DNA from: Paracoccus everestensis
GTDB lineage: Bacteria; Pseudomonadota; Alphaproteobacteria; Rhodobacterales; Rhodobacteraceae
Length of the DNA: 64,000 bases
Direction of reading: 5' to 3'
Assembly (NCBI RefSeq): GCF_021491915.1
Contig: NZ_CP090836.1
Coordinates: 2,094,501-2,158,500 of the forward strand
Positions 26,306 to 36,671 of the stretch are shown piece by piece. The position numbers and the translations under genes were made by a program. The notes beneath the pieces were generated by a model. That model was not told the DNA's origin, searched no databases, and saw only the letters and a list, made by a program, of their open reading frames with translations. Numbering within the stretch: position 1 is the first letter of the stretch; each line of letters begins with the position of its first letter.

Positions 26306-26806
26306 ATGGCCGGCGCGAAACTGGACGACATCGACCGCAAGATCCTGGCCGAATTGCAGGCCGACGGCCGGATGACCAATGTCGAACTGGCCCGCCGCGT
26401 GGGCATATCCGCGCCCCCCTGCCTGCGCCGGGTTCGCGCGTTGGAGGAAACCGGCTTCATCCGCGGCTACCACGCCGATATCGACGCACGGGAACTGGGC
26501 TTCGAGGTCAAGGTCTTTGCCATGGTCCGCCTGGCCAGCCAGTCCGAACGCGATCTCTCGGCCTTCGAGGCGCTTGTCCAGGGCTGGCCGCTGGTCCGCG
26601 AATGCCATATGCTGAACGGCGAGATCGACTTTATCCTGAAATGCGTCTCTCCCGACCTGTCCAGCTTCCAGCGCTTCCTGACGCAATCGCTGACGGCGGC
26701 GCCGAATGTCGCCAGCGTGAAAACGTCGCTGGTGATCCGCGCGGCGAAGGATCAGCCGGGGGTGCCGTTCGAGGTGGTCGAGGAGCGGGTGCGCGAGGCG
26801 GGGTAG
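26306..26806 (+). CDS. Lrp/AsnC family transcriptional regulator
   Basis: A 166-aa regulator with an N-terminal winged helix (residues about 5-60: [20 protein letters not shown], then [30 protein letters not shown]) and a C-terminal RAM/ligand domain (about 65-150: [16 protein letters not shown] and [19 protein letters not shown]). Such proteins form octamers and respond to amino acids. The divergent neighbour is trxB, which it may control along with itself. Effector unknown. Confidence 0.9.
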   Translation: MAGAKLDDIDRKILAELQADGRMTNVELARRVGISAPPCLRRVRALEETGFIRGYHADIDARELGFEVKVFAMVRLASQSERDLSAFEALVQGWPLVRECHMLNGEIDFILKCVSPDLSSFQRFLTQSLTAAPNVASVKTSLVIRAAKDQPGVPFEVVEERVREAG

Positions 26807-26807
26807 A

Positions 26808-26860
26808 AGCCGGGGACGCTTCGCCCCCCGGACCCCCCGAGGATATTTGAGTGAAGAAGA
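26808..26860 (+). repeat. Intergenic repeat, copy 1 (hairpin plus 20-nt core)
   Basis: A CCGGGG/CCCCGG hairpin (26810-26815 with 26826-26831) is followed by GGATATTTGAGTGAAGAAGA at 26841-26860. The core ends flush with the stop codon of the convergent gshB gene. Exact copies of the core occur at 38206-38225 and, inverted, at 60086-60105. Confidence 0.75.
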
Positions 26861-27808
26861 TCAGGCGGCGGCCACCCTTTTCTCGATCGCCTCCCAGATC
26901 TTCTCGGCCGCGTTGATTCCGTCGAACCGTTCCAGTTCCTGGATCCCCGTGGGCGAGGTCACGTTGATCTCGGTCAGCCAGCCGTCGATCACGTCGATGC
27001 CGGTGAAGATCAGGCCCTTTTCGCGCAAGACCGGGCCGATCCGCTTGCAGATCTCGTATTCGCGATCGGTCAGGCCGATCTTTTCGGCACGGCCGCCGAC
27101 ATGCATGTTGGACCGGGCCTCGCCCACCTGCGGGACGCGGTTGATCGCGCCGACGGGTTCGCCATCGACCAGGATGATGCGCTTGTCGCCCTGGCTTACG
27201 GCGTGGATGTATTTTTGCGCGATCATCGGTTCGCGGTTGATGCCTGCGAACAGTTCCAGCAGCGCGGACAGGTTGCGGTCGTCGGGATCCAAATGGAACA
27301 CCCCTGCCCCGCCGTTGCCGTAAAGGGGCTTGACGATGATGTCGCCGTGCCGGTCGCGGAAGGCCCGGATCGCGGCGGGGTCGCGGGCGATCATGGTGGG
27401 CGGCGTCAGGTCGGGAAAATCCAGCACCATCAGCTTTTCCGGGCAGTTCCTGACCCAGAACGGATCGTTCACGACCAGCGTTCCCGGATGCACCCGGTCC
27501 AACAGATGCGTGGAGGTGACATAGCCCATGTCGAAGGGCGGATCCTGGCGCAGCCAGACCACGTCGAAGTCCGACAGGTCCACCTCGGCCCAGTCGCCGA
27601 AGGTGACGTGGCTGCCTTCCTCGCGGCGCAGGGTGACGGGGCGGCCGCGCGCGATCACCCGGCCTTCGTCATAGCGCAGCTGATCGACCGTGTACTGGAA
27701 CAGGCGATGGCCCCGCGCCTGGGCCTCCAGCCCGATGCGGAACGTGCTGTCGGCGTGGATCGAGACATCCTCGATCGGGTCCATCTGCAGGGCGACATAC
27801 AGGCTCAT
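26861..27808 (-). CDS. gshB: Glutathione synthetase
   Basis: An ATP-grasp ligase that joins gamma-glutamylcysteine and glycine to glutathione. It has 315 aa, the usual bacterial length. Landmarks are [11 protein letters not shown] near the N-terminus, [21 protein letters not shown], the ATP site [16 protein letters not shown], and the C-terminal [21 protein letters not shown] with metal-binding residues. The start ATG 27808 has AAGGAGG 5 nt upstream; the longer open frame beyond it is antisense to fabA. Divergent from fabA. Confidence 0.95.
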   Translation of the reverse strand: MSLYVALQMDPIEDVSIHADSTFRIGLEAQARGHRLFQYTVDQLRYDEGRVIARGRPVTLRREEGSHVTFGDWAEVDLSDFDVVWLRQDPPFDMGYVTSTHLLDRVHPGTLVVNDPFWVRNCPEKLMVLDFPDLTPPTMIARDPAAIRAFRDRHGDIIVKPLYGNGGAGVFHLDPDDRNLSALLELFAGINREPMIAQKYIHAVSQGDKRIILVDGEPVGAINRVPQVGEARSNMHVGGRAEKIGLTDREYEICKRIGPVLREKGLIFTGIDVIDGWLTEINVTSPTGIQELERFDGINAAEKIWEAIEKRVAAA

Positions 27809-27976
27809 CCTGTCCTCCTTGGGCGGCTCGGGCCGCTTGTCGCCCGGCCCCCCGCCGGATGCAAGGCCGCCGATCGCCTTGGCGGTCGCATTGACTTGCA
27901 CGCGCTTTGCCCCAAGTGATAGACGAAGCGTCAACTTGGACAAGCCCGGCCGGGGCGACAAAAAAGGCAAGACCGC

Positions 27977-28486
27977 ATGGCGATGGACAAAACCAGCTTC
28001 GACCGCGACGACCTTCTGGCCTGCGCGCGGGGAGAGTTGTTCGGCCCCGGCAATGCGCAACTGCCCGAACCCCCGATGCTGATGATGGACCGCATCACCG
28101 ACATTTCCGAGGACGGCGGCAGCCATGGCAAGGGCCATGTGACGGCCGAGTTCGACATCACCCCAGGCCTGTGGTTCTTCGCCTGCCATTTCCCCGGCAA
28201 TCCGATCATGCCGGGCTGCCTGGGCCTGGACGGCTTGTGGCAGCTGACGGGCTTCAACCTGGGCTGGCGCGGCTGGCAGGGCCGCGGCTATGCCCTGGGC
28301 GTGGGCGAGGTCAAGCTGACCGGCATGGTCCGCCCCGACCGCAAGCTGTTGCGCTATCACGTCGATTTCACGAAGGCCGTGCAGACGCGGCGCCTGACCA
28401 TGGGCGTGGCCGACGGCCGTGTCGAGGCGGATGGAGAGACCATCTATCAGGTCAAGGACATGAAAGTCGCGCTGTCGTCCAATTGA
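27977..28486 (+). CDS. fabA: 3-hydroxyacyl-ACP dehydratase/isomerase FabA
   Basis: A hot-dog fold enzyme of 169 aa that dehydrates 3-hydroxydecanoyl-ACP and isomerises the product to the cis-3 form, the branch point for unsaturated fatty acids. The active-site His is in [20 protein letters not shown] (His at about residue 71), followed by the catalytic Asp region [10 protein letters not shown]. It is the first gene of fabA-fabB-fabI. The 168-bp spacer to the divergent gshB must hold its promoter; TTGACT at 27891 is a possible -35 element, without a clear -10. Confidence 0.95.
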   Translation: MAMDKTSFDRDDLLACARGELFGPGNAQLPEPPMLMMDRITDISEDGGSHGKGHVTAEFDITPGLWFFACHFPGNPIMPGCLGLDGLWQLTGFNLGWRGWQGRGYALGVGEVKLTGMVRPDRKLLRYHVDFTKAVQTRRLTMGVADGRVEADGETIYQVKDMKVALSSN

Positions 28487-28521
28487 TGGCGGCCAACTGA
28501 ACAAGATTAAGGAGGAGGCCC

Positions 28522-29751
28522 ATGCGGCGCGTCGTCATCACAGGCCTTGGCATCGTATCCCCCATCGGCAACAACGCCGATGAGGTCACGGAAAGCCTGA
28601 AGGCAGGCCGTTCGGGCATCGTATTCGCGCCCGAATACGCCGAACACGGATTCCGCAGCCAGATCCACGGAATGCCCCGGATCGTGCTGGAAGATCACAT
28701 CGACAAGCGCAACCTGCGCTTCATGGGTCCAGGCGCAGCCTATAACTTCATCGCCATGGAACAGGCGATCAAGGATTCGGGGCTTGAGGAAGGCGACGTG
28801 TCCAATCCGCGCACCGGCCTGATCATGGGATCGGGCGGGCCTTCGACCAGCAACTTCTTCGAGGCGCACCAGACCGTCATCCAGAAAGGCGCGCCCAAGC
28901 GCATGGGTCCGTTCATGGTGACGCGCTGCATGTCGTCCACCAACTCGGCCTGCCTGGCGACGCCCTTCAAGATCAAGGGCGTGAACTATTCCATCACCTC
29001 GGCCTGCTCCACATCGGCCCATTGCATCGGCAACGGGGTCGAGCAGATCCAGTTGAACAAGCAGGACATCGTGTTCGCCGGCGGGGGCGAGGAACTGGAC
29101 TGGACCCTGTCCTGCCTGTTCGATGCGATGGGCGCGATGTCGTCCAAGTACAACGACACGCCCGAAGCCGCGTCCCGCCCCTATGACGCGACGCGCGACG
29201 GGTTCGTCATCGCGGGCGGCGGCGGCGTTGTCGTGCTGGAGGAACTGGAACACGCCCTGGCGCGGGGGGCAAAGATTTATGCCGAAGTGACCGGCTATGG
29301 CGCGACCAGCGACGGATACGACATGGTGGCCCCCTCTGGCGAGGGCGGCGAACGGTCGATGCGGCTGGCCCTCGGCACCCTGCCCGAGGGGCGGAGCGTC
29401 AGCTATATCAACGCGCACGGCACCTCGACCCCTGTGGGGGACGTGGGCGAGGTCAAGGCCATTCGCCGCATCTGGGGCGAGGGGAACACCCCGCCCATCA
29501 GTTCCACCAAGTCGCTGACCGGACACAGCCTTGGCGCAACGGGCGTGCACGAGGCGATCTATAGCCTGCTGATGTTGCAAAATGACTTCATTGCAGCATC
29601 TGCAAACGTGACGGCGCTGGACCCCGAGATCGCGCCAAGCGAGATTGCCACCAGCCGGGTGGACAATGCCGGCCTTGATTCGGTTCTGTCCAACAGCTTC
29701 GGCTTTGGGGGAACGAACGCCACCCTGCTGATGTCGAAGTACCAGGATTAA
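28522..29751 (+). CDS. fabB: 3-oxoacyl-ACP synthase I FabB
   Basis: A condensing enzyme (KAS I) of 409 aa that elongates the cis-3-decenoyl-ACP made by FabA. The catalytic Cys is in [16 protein letters not shown] (about residue 163), and the two active-site histidines are in [12 protein letters not shown] and TGHSLGATG. The C-terminal loop [18 protein letters not shown] is standard. AAGGAGGAGG-type Shine-Dalgarno sequence precedes the start. The 35-bp gap to fabA indicates one transcript. Confidence 0.95.
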   Translation: MRRVVITGLGIVSPIGNNADEVTESLKAGRSGIVFAPEYAEHGFRSQIHGMPRIVLEDHIDKRNLRFMGPGAAYNFIAMEQAIKDSGLEEGDVSNPRTGLIMGSGGPSTSNFFEAHQTVIQKGAPKRMGPFMVTRCMSSTNSACLATPFKIKGVNYSITSACSTSAHCIGNGVEQIQLNKQDIVFAGGGEELDWTLSCLFDAMGAMSSKYNDTPEAASRPYDATRDGFVIAGGGGVVVLEELEHALARGAKIYAEVTGYGATSDGYDMVAPSGEGGERSMRLALGTLPEGRSVSYINAHGTSTPVGDVGEVKAIRRIWGEGNTPPISSTKSLTGHSLGATGVHEAIYSLLMLQNDFIAASANVTALDPEIAPSEIATSRVDNAGLDSVLSNSFGFGGTNATLLMSKYQD

Positions 29752-29763
29752 GCGGGGTCATTG

Positions 29764-30552
29764 ATGGGCGATCTTCTGAAGGGCAAGCGCGGGCTTGTGA
29801 TGGGGGTCGCCAACGACCGTTCCATCGCCTGGGGCATCGCCAGGGCGGCGGCCGACCAGGGGGCCGAACTGGCGTTTTCCTTTCAGGGAGAGGCGTTCGG
29901 CAAGCGGGTGCAGCCGCTTGCGGCCACGGTCGGATCGGATTTCCTGCTGGACGTGGACGTAACCGACGACGCGTCGCTGGATGCGGCTTTCGGGACGATT
30001 GGCGAACGCTGGGGGCGGCTGGATTTCATCATCCACGCCATTGCCTTTTCCAACAAGGACGAACTGACCGGAAGGTTCGTCAACACCAGCCGCGCGAACT
30101 TCAAGCACAGTCTGGAGATTTCCTGCTATTCCCTGATCGAGGTGGCGCGCCGCGCGCATCCGCTGATGGCGGATGGCGGGTCCATCGTCACGCTGACCTA
30201 TGGCGGATCGAACCGGGTGACGCCGTTCTATAATGTCATGGGTGTCGCCAAGGCGGCGTTGGAATCGACCGTGCGCTATCTGGCAAACGACCTTGGTCCC
30301 GACGGAATCCGCGTGAACGCCATCAGCCCCGGCCCGATGAAGACGCTGGCGGGCGCGGCCATCGGCGGGGCGCGCAAGACCTTCCGCCATACCGAGGCGA
30401 ATGCGCCGCTGCGCAAGAACGCCACGCTGGAGGCGATCGGCGGCACCGCCGTCTGGATGCTGTCGGACTGGGGCGCCTGCACCACGGGCGAGATCGTTCT
30501 GGTCGATGGCGGCTATCACGTCCTGGGAATGCCGCAGAGCGAGAATTTGTAA
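29764..30552 (+). CDS. fabI: Enoyl-ACP reductase FabI
   Basis: An NADH-dependent enoyl-ACP reductase of the short-chain dehydrogenase type, 262 aa. Cofactor region GKRGLVMGVANDRSIAWGIA at the N-terminus, catalytic Tyr and Lys in FYNVMGVAKAALES (Tyr-x6-Lys), and AISPGPMKTLAGAAIGG in the substrate-binding loop. The start is the ATG at 29764 (a TTG immediately before is in frame). It lies 12 bp after fabB and completes the unsaturated fatty acid operon. Genomes of this group usually have a second FabI. Confidence 0.93.
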   Translation: MGDLLKGKRGLVMGVANDRSIAWGIARAAADQGAELAFSFQGEAFGKRVQPLAATVGSDFLLDVDVTDDASLDAAFGTIGERWGRLDFIIHAIAFSNKDELTGRFVNTSRANFKHSLEISCYSLIEVARRAHPLMADGGSIVTLTYGGSNRVTPFYNVMGVAKAALESTVRYLANDLGPDGIRVNAISPGPMKTLAGAAIGGARKTFRHTEANAPLRKNATLEAIGGTAVWMLSDWGACTTGEIVLVDGGYHVLGMPQSENL

Positions 30553-30653
30553 GGCCAGGCCGGGGGCCAGCCCGTCGCCGACCGGTTCTCGAACCGATGG
30601 CGCACCGACCGGCGTCCCCCCGGGATATTTCAGCCAAGGCAAAGGGGCGGGCG
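30553..30653 (+). repeat. Diverged copy of the intergenic repeat between fabI and a hydrolase gene
   Basis: The spacer carries a GGGGGCC patch, a palindrome GGTTCTCGAACC (30583-30594) and a degenerate core GGATATTTCAGCCAAGGCAA at 30623-30642, which shares its first nine bases with the other copies. It lies between two genes in tandem, unlike the three copies at convergent gene ends. Confidence 0.45.
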
Positions 30654-31475
30654 ATGTTCTTCATGGCGGATGACGGGGCGCGGCTGGCCTATTCCGACGA
30701 GGGTCAGGGGCTGCCGGTCCTGTGCCTGGCCGGGCTGACGCGGAACATGGGCGATTTCGATTATGTCGTGCCGCATCTGGCGGATGTGCGGCTGATCCGC
30801 ATGGATTATCGCGGGCGCGGGCAGTCGGATCGGACCGGGGCCGAGACCTATACCGTGCCGCAGGAAGGCAAGGATGCCCTGGCGCTGCTGGATCATCTGG
30901 GGATCGAGCGTGCGGCGATCCTGGGCACGTCTCGCGGTGGGTTGATCGGGATGCTGCTGGCGACGGTCGCCCGTGACCGGCTGCTGGGACTGTGCCTGAA
31001 CGATGTCGGGCCGGTGATCGAGCGCGGGGGGCTCGATCGGATCTTCGACTATGTCGGGCGCAATCCGGCGGCGCGGACGCACGAGGCCCTGGCCGAGCGG
31101 CTGGCCGGGGCAATACCGGGCTTTGCCGATGTGCCGGAAGGCCGGTGGCTGGCTGATGCGCAAAAGCATTACGAGGAAACGCCGGACGGGTTGCGGATCA
31201 AGTATGACCCTGCCCTGCGCGAGGCTTTCCTGGCAGCGTTCCAGGGCAAGACCCCTGACCTGTGGCCGTTGTGGGATGCGACCGCCGGACTGCCTGTGGC
31301 GCTGATCCGGGGGGCAAATTCCGACCTGCTGTCGGCGGATGTTGCGGCGGAAATGGCAAGGCGCCGTCCCGACACGATCTTTGCCACCGTCCCGGGCCGG
31401 GCCCATGTTCCCTGGCTGGACGAACCGGAATCGCTGGCCGCGATCAACATCTGGCTGGACCGCTGCGGACGTTAG
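30654..31475 (+). CDS. Alpha/beta hydrolase
   Basis: An alpha/beta-hydrolase fold protein of 273 aa. Visible are the oxyanion region LCLAGLTRNMGDF, the nucleophile elbow GTSRGG (Ser at about residue 97), and a likely catalytic His in RAHVPWLDEPE near the C-terminus. There is no signal peptide. ATG 30654 and ATG 30663 are both possible; I use the first. Esterase, lactonase or C-C hydrolase activity cannot be told apart. Its stop codon overlaps that of the convergent PAP2 gene. Confidence 0.85.
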   Translation: MFFMADDGARLAYSDEGQGLPVLCLAGLTRNMGDFDYVVPHLADVRLIRMDYRGRGQSDRTGAETYTVPQEGKDALALLDHLGIERAAILGTSRGGLIGMLLATVARDRLLGLCLNDVGPVIERGGLDRIFDYVGRNPAARTHEALAERLAGAIPGFADVPEGRWLADAQKHYEETPDGLRIKYDPALREAFLAAFQGKTPDLWPLWDATAGLPVALIRGANSDLLSADVAAEMARRRPDTIFATVPGRAHVPWLDEPESLAAINIWLDRCGR

Positions 31476-31972
31476 AAGCGCATCCCGACGCTGAAGCTTG
31501 CGCCCTCGGTCCCGATGCCGAAATCGGCGGCGCCGAAGCTGAGTCCGATCAGCGCACCGGCCATTGCCTGCTGCGCGGTGTGTTCGCCCGCATGGACGCG
31601 GCTGGCTGCCGCCAGACCGGCCGCGCCGTAAAGGCCGATCCCCGCTGCGCGGTCGTCGGGAAAGCACTTTCCCGCCAGATCAGCCGCACCGAAGGCTGCG
31701 GCGGCAGAGTGGCCCGACGGGAAACCCTTCCCCTCGCCCGAAGGTCGCACCGATATGGGCGAGCCGTCCAGCCAGGACTTCAATCCCAGCACGACAGCCG
31801 CCTGCAAGGCGCCGCGGATTGCGAAATCCTCCAGCCGGTCGTCGCGGGCGGCGCAAACGGCGGCGGCCAGCGGCAGGCCATATTTCACCGCCGTTCCAAA
31901 ATCCTCGAACGGATCGGCGGCAGCGGGATGGGACAGGGTCGCTGCGAGGGCTGCGGCAGCCAGAATCTTCAT
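31472..31972 (-). CDS. Small exported PAP2-family phosphatase-like protein
   Basis: A 166-aa protein with a signal peptide (MKILAAAALAATLSHPAAA) and the PAP2 phosphatase motifs GKGFPSGHSAAAAFGA and SRVHAGEHTAQQAMAGALIG, which carry the catalytic histidines and the Arg. The upstream KxxxxxxRP motif is present as KSWLDGSPISVRPSG. It is shorter than usual PAP2 enzymes and lacks their full set of membrane helices, so it probably acts as a soluble or loosely attached periplasmic phosphatase. Two bp separate it from the cytochrome gene upstream, so the two are likely co-transcribed. Confidence 0.8.
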   Translation of the reverse strand: MKILAAAALAATLSHPAAADPFEDFGTAVKYGLPLAAAVCAARDDRLEDFAIRGALQAAVVLGLKSWLDGSPISVRPSGEGKGFPSGHSAAAAFGAADLAGKCFPDDRAAGIGLYGAAGLAAASRVHAGEHTAQQAMAGALIGLSFGAADFGIGTEGASFSVGMRF

Positions 31973-31974
31973 GA

Positions 31975-32385
31975 TTACCGCTGCATTGCCTCGACATATT
32001 CCATCAGCGCCACAAGGCGCGCGGGTGTGGGTGTCGGGTTGCCGTCGCCTGCATCATAGGGAACGGTCGGGCCGTCCAGCAGATCTCCGAACTCTGGCAT
32101 GGGCGATTCGCTGCGGCCCGGCGTAAAGCCATAGATGTGGCCCATGACCTGCAAGCGCGGGAAGACGCCGCCGTTGCTGGCGGCCACGCGGGTCAGATCG
32201 ACCGGCGCGGGCTGCATCCCCGCTGCGGCTGGCCCACCGCCCCGCCCGTCGGCGCCGTGGCAATCGACGCACAGGGCGGCGAAATCGTTGCGCGCCTGCA
32301 CCTGGTCCGACATCTGCGGAGCGCAGGCTGCAATCATGCCCGCCATTGCCAGCCCGGACAGGGCCGCCCCATATGTTGCCTTCAT
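31975..32385 (-). CDS. Lipoprotein-like c-type cytochrome
   Basis: A 136-aa monohaem cytochrome c. The N-terminus is a signal ending in IAAC (Cys at about residue 21), which looks like a lipobox, so the protein may be lipid-anchored. Haem attachment CVDCH is at about residues 39-43, and SPMPEF supplies a likely Met axial ligand. The length fits a class I cytochrome. It is co-oriented with the PAP2 gene and downstream of lolD. An electron-transfer partner is not evident. Confidence 0.8.
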   Translation of the reverse strand: MKATYGAALSGLAMAGMIAACAPQMSDQVQARNDFAALCVDCHGADGRGGGPAAAGMQPAPVDLTRVAASNGGVFPRLQVMGHIYGFTPGRSESPMPEFGDLLDGPTVPYDAGDGNPTPTPARLVALMEYVEAMQR

Positions 32386-32436
32386 CGCTGCTGTCCCTTT
32401 TGGTTCTTTTGCCAGACTTTGCCCCGGCGGGATGCG

Positions 32437-33108
32437 TCAGGCAACCGCGCTGTTCAGACGGATCACCCGGTCCATGCGCCCGGCCAGATCGTGGTTGTGC
32501 GTGGCGATCAGCGCCGACAGGCCGGTGTCCCGGACAAGGCCCATCAGCATATCGAAGACCCGGTCGGATGTCTCGGGGTCGAGGTTGCCGGTGGGCTCGT
32601 CCGCCAGCAGCAGCGCGGGGCGGTTGGCAAGGGCACGGCAGAATGCCACCCGCTGCTGTTCGCCCCCCGACAGCGCCGCCGGGCGGTGATGCGCCCGTTC
32701 CGACAGGCCGACGCGCGACAGAAGGTCGGCGGCGCGGGTGGCGGCATTGCGTTGGGGAACGCCGTTGGCAAGCTGCGGCAGGACGATGTTTTCCGCCGCG
32801 CTGAATTCGGGCAGCAGGTGGTGGAACTGATAGACGAAGCCCAGTTCGGCCCGCCGCGCCTCGGTCCGGGGCTTGTCGGGCAGGCCGGTCATGTCGCGCC
32901 CGTTCAGGATCACGCGGCCCGCATCGGGCGTGTCCAAGAGGCCCGCGATATGCAGCAGCGTGGATTTGCCCGCACCGGAGGGGGCGACCAGGGCTACAAC
33001 CTCTCCCCTCGCCACCGACAGATCCAGCCCGCGCAGGACCGGCACCGGGGCGGGACCGTCCTTGCCATAGGTCTTGCCGACCCCTTCCAGGCGCAACACG
33101 TCATTCAT
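32437..33108 (-). CDS. lolD: Lipoprotein-releasing ABC ATPase LolD
   Basis: A 223-aa ABC ATPase of the LolCDE system that extracts mature lipoproteins from the inner membrane. Walker A is APSGAGKST (residues about 43-51), the signature is [11 protein letters not shown], and Walker [16 protein letters not shown]. The Q-loop segment [14 protein letters not shown] is typical of LolD. Its start lies inside the 3' end of the permease gene (8-bp overlap), so translation is coupled. Confidence 0.93.
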   Translation of the reverse strand: MNDVLRLEGVGKTYGKDGPAPVPVLRGLDLSVARGEVVALVAPSGAGKSTLLHIAGLLDTPDAGRVILNGRDMTGLPDKPRTEARRAELGFVYQFHHLLPEFSAAENIVLPQLANGVPQRNAATRAADLLSRVGLSERAHHRPAALSGGEQQRVAFCRALANRPALLLADEPTGNLDPETSDRVFDMLMGLVRDTGLSALIATHNHDLAGRMDRVIRLNSAVA

Positions 33109-34402
33109 AGCGCAGGGCCTCGACCGGGTTCATGCGCGCGGCGCGGCGCGCGGGGAAGATGGTGACGACAAAGGACAGCGCCAGCGACAGCGCGACGGCG
33201 CGGAAGATGTCCCAGGCCCGCAGCTCGGCCGGCAGGCGATAGATGCCGCGCACCTCGGGCTGCCATGCGCCGCCGCCGGTAAGGGCGTTCAGCGCGGCCA
33301 TGATGTTATCCACGTTCAAGGCCAGCAGCACCCCCAGGACCACCCCCGCGATGGTGCCGATCACCCCCGTGAAGGCCCCGCACAGGAAGAATACCCGCAG
33401 CACCGCGCCTTCGGTCAGGCCCATGGTGCGCAGGATGCCGATGTCGCGGCCCTTGTTCTTGACCAGCATGATCAGCCCGCTGGTGATGTTCATGGACGCG
33501 ATCAGGACCAGCACCGACAGGATCACGAACATCACGTCATCCTCCATGTCCAGAGCCGCGAGGAAACTGCCGGAACTGTCGCGCCAGTTCCAGGCCTGCG
33601 CCCCCTCGCCCGCCGCCTGCAGCAGGGGCAGGGTCCAGTCGTCCACCTGTTCGGGATCGGTCACGAAGACCTCGATCTCGTCCGCCACGCCTTCGCGGTT
33701 GAAGTATGACTGCGCCTCGGCCATGGGCATATAGATGCGGGTGCGGTCGATGTCATAGCGCCCGGCGCTGAAGATATAGGTGACCTCGTATGCCTTGACG
33801 CGGGGCGTGGTGCCGATGGCGGTCCGCGCGCCTTCGGGGGCGATCAGGCGGATCCGGTCGCCCAGGCCGACCGCCATTTCGCGGGCGATGCCGGATCCGA
33901 TGGCAATGCCACGGTCGAAATCCGCCAGGCTGCCGACCGACGTCGCGGGATCGACGATCCGGGGCATTGCCCTGAGATTTTCAAGGCTTATGCCGAAAAC
34001 CTCGGCCACGTTCGAGCTGTCATTGGCCGAGGCCATGACCTGCCCGCGAATGACGGGCGCCGTGCGGGTGACACCCGGAACCTGCGCCAGCTTGGCGGCC
34101 ACCGCGTCGTAATCGGCGATCCTGCCGGGAACGACATAAACATCCTCGGTGTACTCGTTGGTGGTGCGTTGCGGGGCCATGTAGACGGTCGTATGGGCAT
34201 TCGCGCCCAGGATCGTGTCCACGAATTCCGCGCGAAAGCCTGCGCGCACGGCCAGCGTCGCAATCAGCGCCATCACGCCCAGGGCGATGCCGATCAGGCT
34301 TATCCAGGTCATCACGCTGACCCCGCCCTCGGCCCGGCGGGCGCGCAGGTATCGCCAGGCGATGGTGAATTCATAGCGGGAGAACGGTCGCGGACTGGCC
34401 AT
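33101..34402 (-). CDS. lolC: Lipoprotein-releasing permease LolC/LolE family
   Basis: A MacB/FtsX-type permease of 433 aa with an N-terminal membrane segment (residues about 30-55, [21 protein letters not shown]), a large periplasmic domain (about 60-275) and three C-terminal segments (about 285, 330 and 395). Many alphaproteobacteria have one LolC/E-type permease in place of the pair, and only one is seen here, adjacent to lolD. The N-terminus [15 protein letters not shown] is the family signature. The ATG at 34402 is the only sensible start. Confidence 0.9.
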   Translation of the reverse strand: MASPRPFSRYEFTIAWRYLRARRAEGGVSVMTWISLIGIALGVMALIATLAVRAGFRAEFVDTILGANAHTTVYMAPQRTTNEYTEDVYVVPGRIADYDAVAAKLAQVPGVTRTAPVIRGQVMASANDSSNVAEVFGISLENLRAMPRIVDPATSVGSLADFDRGIAIGSGIAREMAVGLGDRIRLIAPEGARTAIGTTPRVKAYEVTYIFSAGRYDIDRTRIYMPMAEAQSYFNREGVADEIEVFVTDPEQVDDWTLPLLQAAGEGAQAWNWRDSSGSFLAALDMEDDVMFVILSVLVLIASMNITSGLIMLVKNKGRDIGILRTMGLTEGAVLRVFFLCGAFTGVIGTIAGVVLGVLLALNVDNIMAALNALTGGGAWQPEVRGIYRLPAELRAWDIFRAVALSLALSFVVTIFPARRAARMNPVEALRYE

Positions 34403-34517
34403 CGGGACGCCTTGATTTTACGCGGGGAACCTGACCGGGACGCCCCCAAAGATCAAGCCGACAATGGCGTGAGTTTGCCAACTTGCGGCGGCTGCCCCCA
34501 GATGCCACATGAAGGGC

Positions 34518-35882
34518 ATGGCAAAATCCACCAACGCTTTCACCTGCACCGCCTGCGGTGCGTCCCACAAGAAATGGGCCGGGCGCTGCGACGCCTGCGG
34601 CGCCTGGAACACCATTGTCGAGGAAGCACCGCTGTCCCAGGGTCCGGGCCGGGGCCTCGGCGCCCACAAGGGCCGCGCTGTGCCCTTGTCCAGCCTGATG
34701 ACGACCGAGGCCCCGCCCCCCCGCCACTTGGCGGGGATGGACGAACTGGACCGTGTGCTGGGCGGCGGCTTGGTGCCGGGCAGCGCCGTCCTGGTGGGCG
34801 GCGATCCCGGCATCGGCAAATCGACGCTGCTGTTGCAGGGTGCCGCGGCCTTTGCCCGGCGCGGGATGAACGCCGTCTATATCAGCGGCGAGGAGGCAAG
34901 CGCCCAGATCAGGATGCGCGCGCAGCGGCTGGGCCTGGGTGACGCGCCGGTGCGGCTGGGGGCCGAAACCAACCTGCGCGACATCCTGACCACGCTGGAC
35001 AACGAACGCCCCGACCTTGCCATCATTGATTCCATCCAGACGCTGTGGTCCGACCAGGTCGAGGCCGCGCCCGGCAGCGTGGCCCAGGTCCGCGCCGCAG
35101 CCCATGAACTGGTGACATTTGCCAAGCGCAAGGGCGTGGCGATCTTTCTGGTGGGCCATGTCACGAAGGACGGCCAGATCGCAGGCCCGCGCGTTGTCGA
35201 ACATATGGTCGATACCGTGTTGTATTTCGAAGGCGAACGCGGCCACCAGTTCCGCATCCTGCGGTCGGTCAAGAACCGCTTTGGCCCCGCTGACGAGATC
35301 GGCGTATTCGAGATGACAGGCAGCGGCCTGGCCGAGGTCGCCAACCCCTCGGCCCTGTTTTTGTCCGAACGCGGACAGCCGGTGCCGGGCAGCGCGGTCT
35401 TTGCCGGGATCGAGGGCACCCGGCCCGTGTTGACCGAGGTTCAGGCGCTTGTCGCGCCCTCGACCCTCGCATCCCCGCGCCGCACGGTGGTGGGGCTGGA
35501 CAGCGGGCGCGTCAGCACGATCCTGGCGGTGCTGGAGGCACGCTGCGGGATCCCCTTCGCGGGTCTGGACGTGTTCCTGAACGTCGCGGGCGGAATGCGG
35601 GTCAGCGAACCCGCCGCGGACCTGGCCATTGCCGGGGCGCTTTTGTCGGCCCGAGAGGACAATGCCCTGCCCCCCGAGGCGGTGCTGTTTGGCGAAATCA
35701 GCCTGTCGGGCGCCCTGCGTCCCGTGGCCCAGGCGGAAAACAGGTTGAAAGAAGCGCAGAAACTTGGTTTTTCACAGGCGATTTTGCCCGACAGCCAAAA
35801 GGTCGAGGGCGCGGGCGGCATGGGCGTAAGCCGCATCGCCGACCTGACGGGATTTGTGGGCGAGGTCTTCGGCGCCGGCTGA
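34518..35882 (+). CDS. radA: DNA repair protein RadA
   Basis: A branch-migration ATPase of 454 aa related to RecA and Lon. It has an N-terminal four-Cys zinc finger (CTACGASHKKWAGRCDACG), a RecA-like core with Walker A GGDPGIGKST (about residue 93), the RadA-specific KNRFG motif in SVKNRFGPADE, and a Lon-like C-terminal domain ending before EVFGAG. The start MAKSTNAFTC fits the family; an ATG 9 nt upstream is also in frame. It begins the radA-cvpA-purF order common in alphaproteobacteria. Confidence 0.95.
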   Translation: MAKSTNAFTCTACGASHKKWAGRCDACGAWNTIVEEAPLSQGPGRGLGAHKGRAVPLSSLMTTEAPPPRHLAGMDELDRVLGGGLVPGSAVLVGGDPGIGKSTLLLQGAAAFARRGMNAVYISGEEASAQIRMRAQRLGLGDAPVRLGAETNLRDILTTLDNERPDLAIIDSIQTLWSDQVEAAPGSVAQVRAAAHELVTFAKRKGVAIFLVGHVTKDGQIAGPRVVEHMVDTVLYFEGERGHQFRILRSVKNRFGPADEIGVFEMTGSGLAEVANPSALFLSERGQPVPGSAVFAGIEGTRPVLTEVQALVAPSTLASPRRTVVGLDSGRVSTILAVLEARCGIPFAGLDVFLNVAGGMRVSEPAADLAIAGALLSAREDNALPPEAVLFGEISLSGALRPVAQAENRLKEAQKLGFSQAILPDSQKVEGAGGMGVSRIADLTGFVGEVFGAG

Positions 35883-35924
35883 AGTGCTTGATTTGATAAC
35901 ATAACCGGCGCAGGGGCAGGTACC

Positions 35925-36521
35925 ATGGACGGATTCACGATCATCGACGCGGTGGTAGCTGCGGTCATCATCCTTTCGGCCATCCTGGCCTGGTCGCGCG
36001 GTTTCGTGCGCGAATCGCTGGCCATCCTGGGATGGATCGGCGCGGCCATCCTGGCCTTCATCTTCGCCGCCGCCATGCGACCCTTGATCGCACAACTGCC
36101 AGTCCTGGACCGTTTCCTGGGCGACAGTTGCGAACTGGCCACCATTGCGGGATTTGCGGTCGTCTTTGCCCTGGCGCTTGTGGTCTTTTCCATCATCACG
36201 CCGCTGTTTTCGTCGGTCGTGCAGCGGTCCGCGCTTGGCGGGGTCGATCAGGGCATGGGATTTCTGTTCGGGGTGGCGCGCGGCATCCTGTTGGTCGCGA
36301 TCGCCTTTATTGTCTATGACCGCGTGATGACCAGCCAGCAGGTCGCGGTTGTGGAAAACAGCCGGTCCGCGCAGGTGTTCGAACGGATGCGCGGGCAGTT
36401 GGACAGCCAGGTTCCCGATGACGCGCCGGGCTGGATCGTCAGCCGGTACGAGCAGATGGTGGCCGGCTGCACGGCCACGGCCACGCCTTCGGCCCAGGAA
36501 ACGCCTCCTGCAGCGAACTGA
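35925..36521 (+). CDS. cvpA: CvpA family membrane protein
   Basis: A CvpA homologue of 198 aa with four membrane segments (residues about 5-22, 31-50, 70-92 and 105-125) and a cytoplasmic or periplasmic tail rich in Ala/Thr/Pro. The motif SRGFVRESLAILGWIGA between the first two segments is conserved. In E. coli CvpA is needed for colicin V production and affects purF expression; its molecular role is unclear. It lies between radA (42 bp) and purF (150 bp), as in many relatives. Confidence 0.9.
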   Translation: MDGFTIIDAVVAAVIILSAILAWSRGFVRESLAILGWIGAAILAFIFAAAMRPLIAQLPVLDRFLGDSCELATIAGFAVVFALALVVFSIITPLFSSVVQRSALGGVDQGMGFLFGVARGILLVAIAFIVYDRVMTSQQVAVVENSRSAQVFERMRGQLDSQVPDDAPGWIVSRYEQMVAGCTATATPSAQETPPAAN

Positions 36522-36671
36522 GGACCGCGAACCGATGCACAGGCTGCATGGCTGACCTGCCATGACGCTTTGGTGACGAAAAACCGCCCTTGCTGCCTTG
36601 CGAGGGCGTGACTTTGGGTCGCACCCACCTTACATAGCGCGGGACAGCCCAAAGCCATTCAGGACGCCGCG

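Noticed and set aside
26161-26460. 100-residue N-terminal extension of TrxB
   Set aside because: It would cover the divergent Lrp gene start and its regulatory spacer and has no family similarity. Only the short extension to 26187 remains possible.
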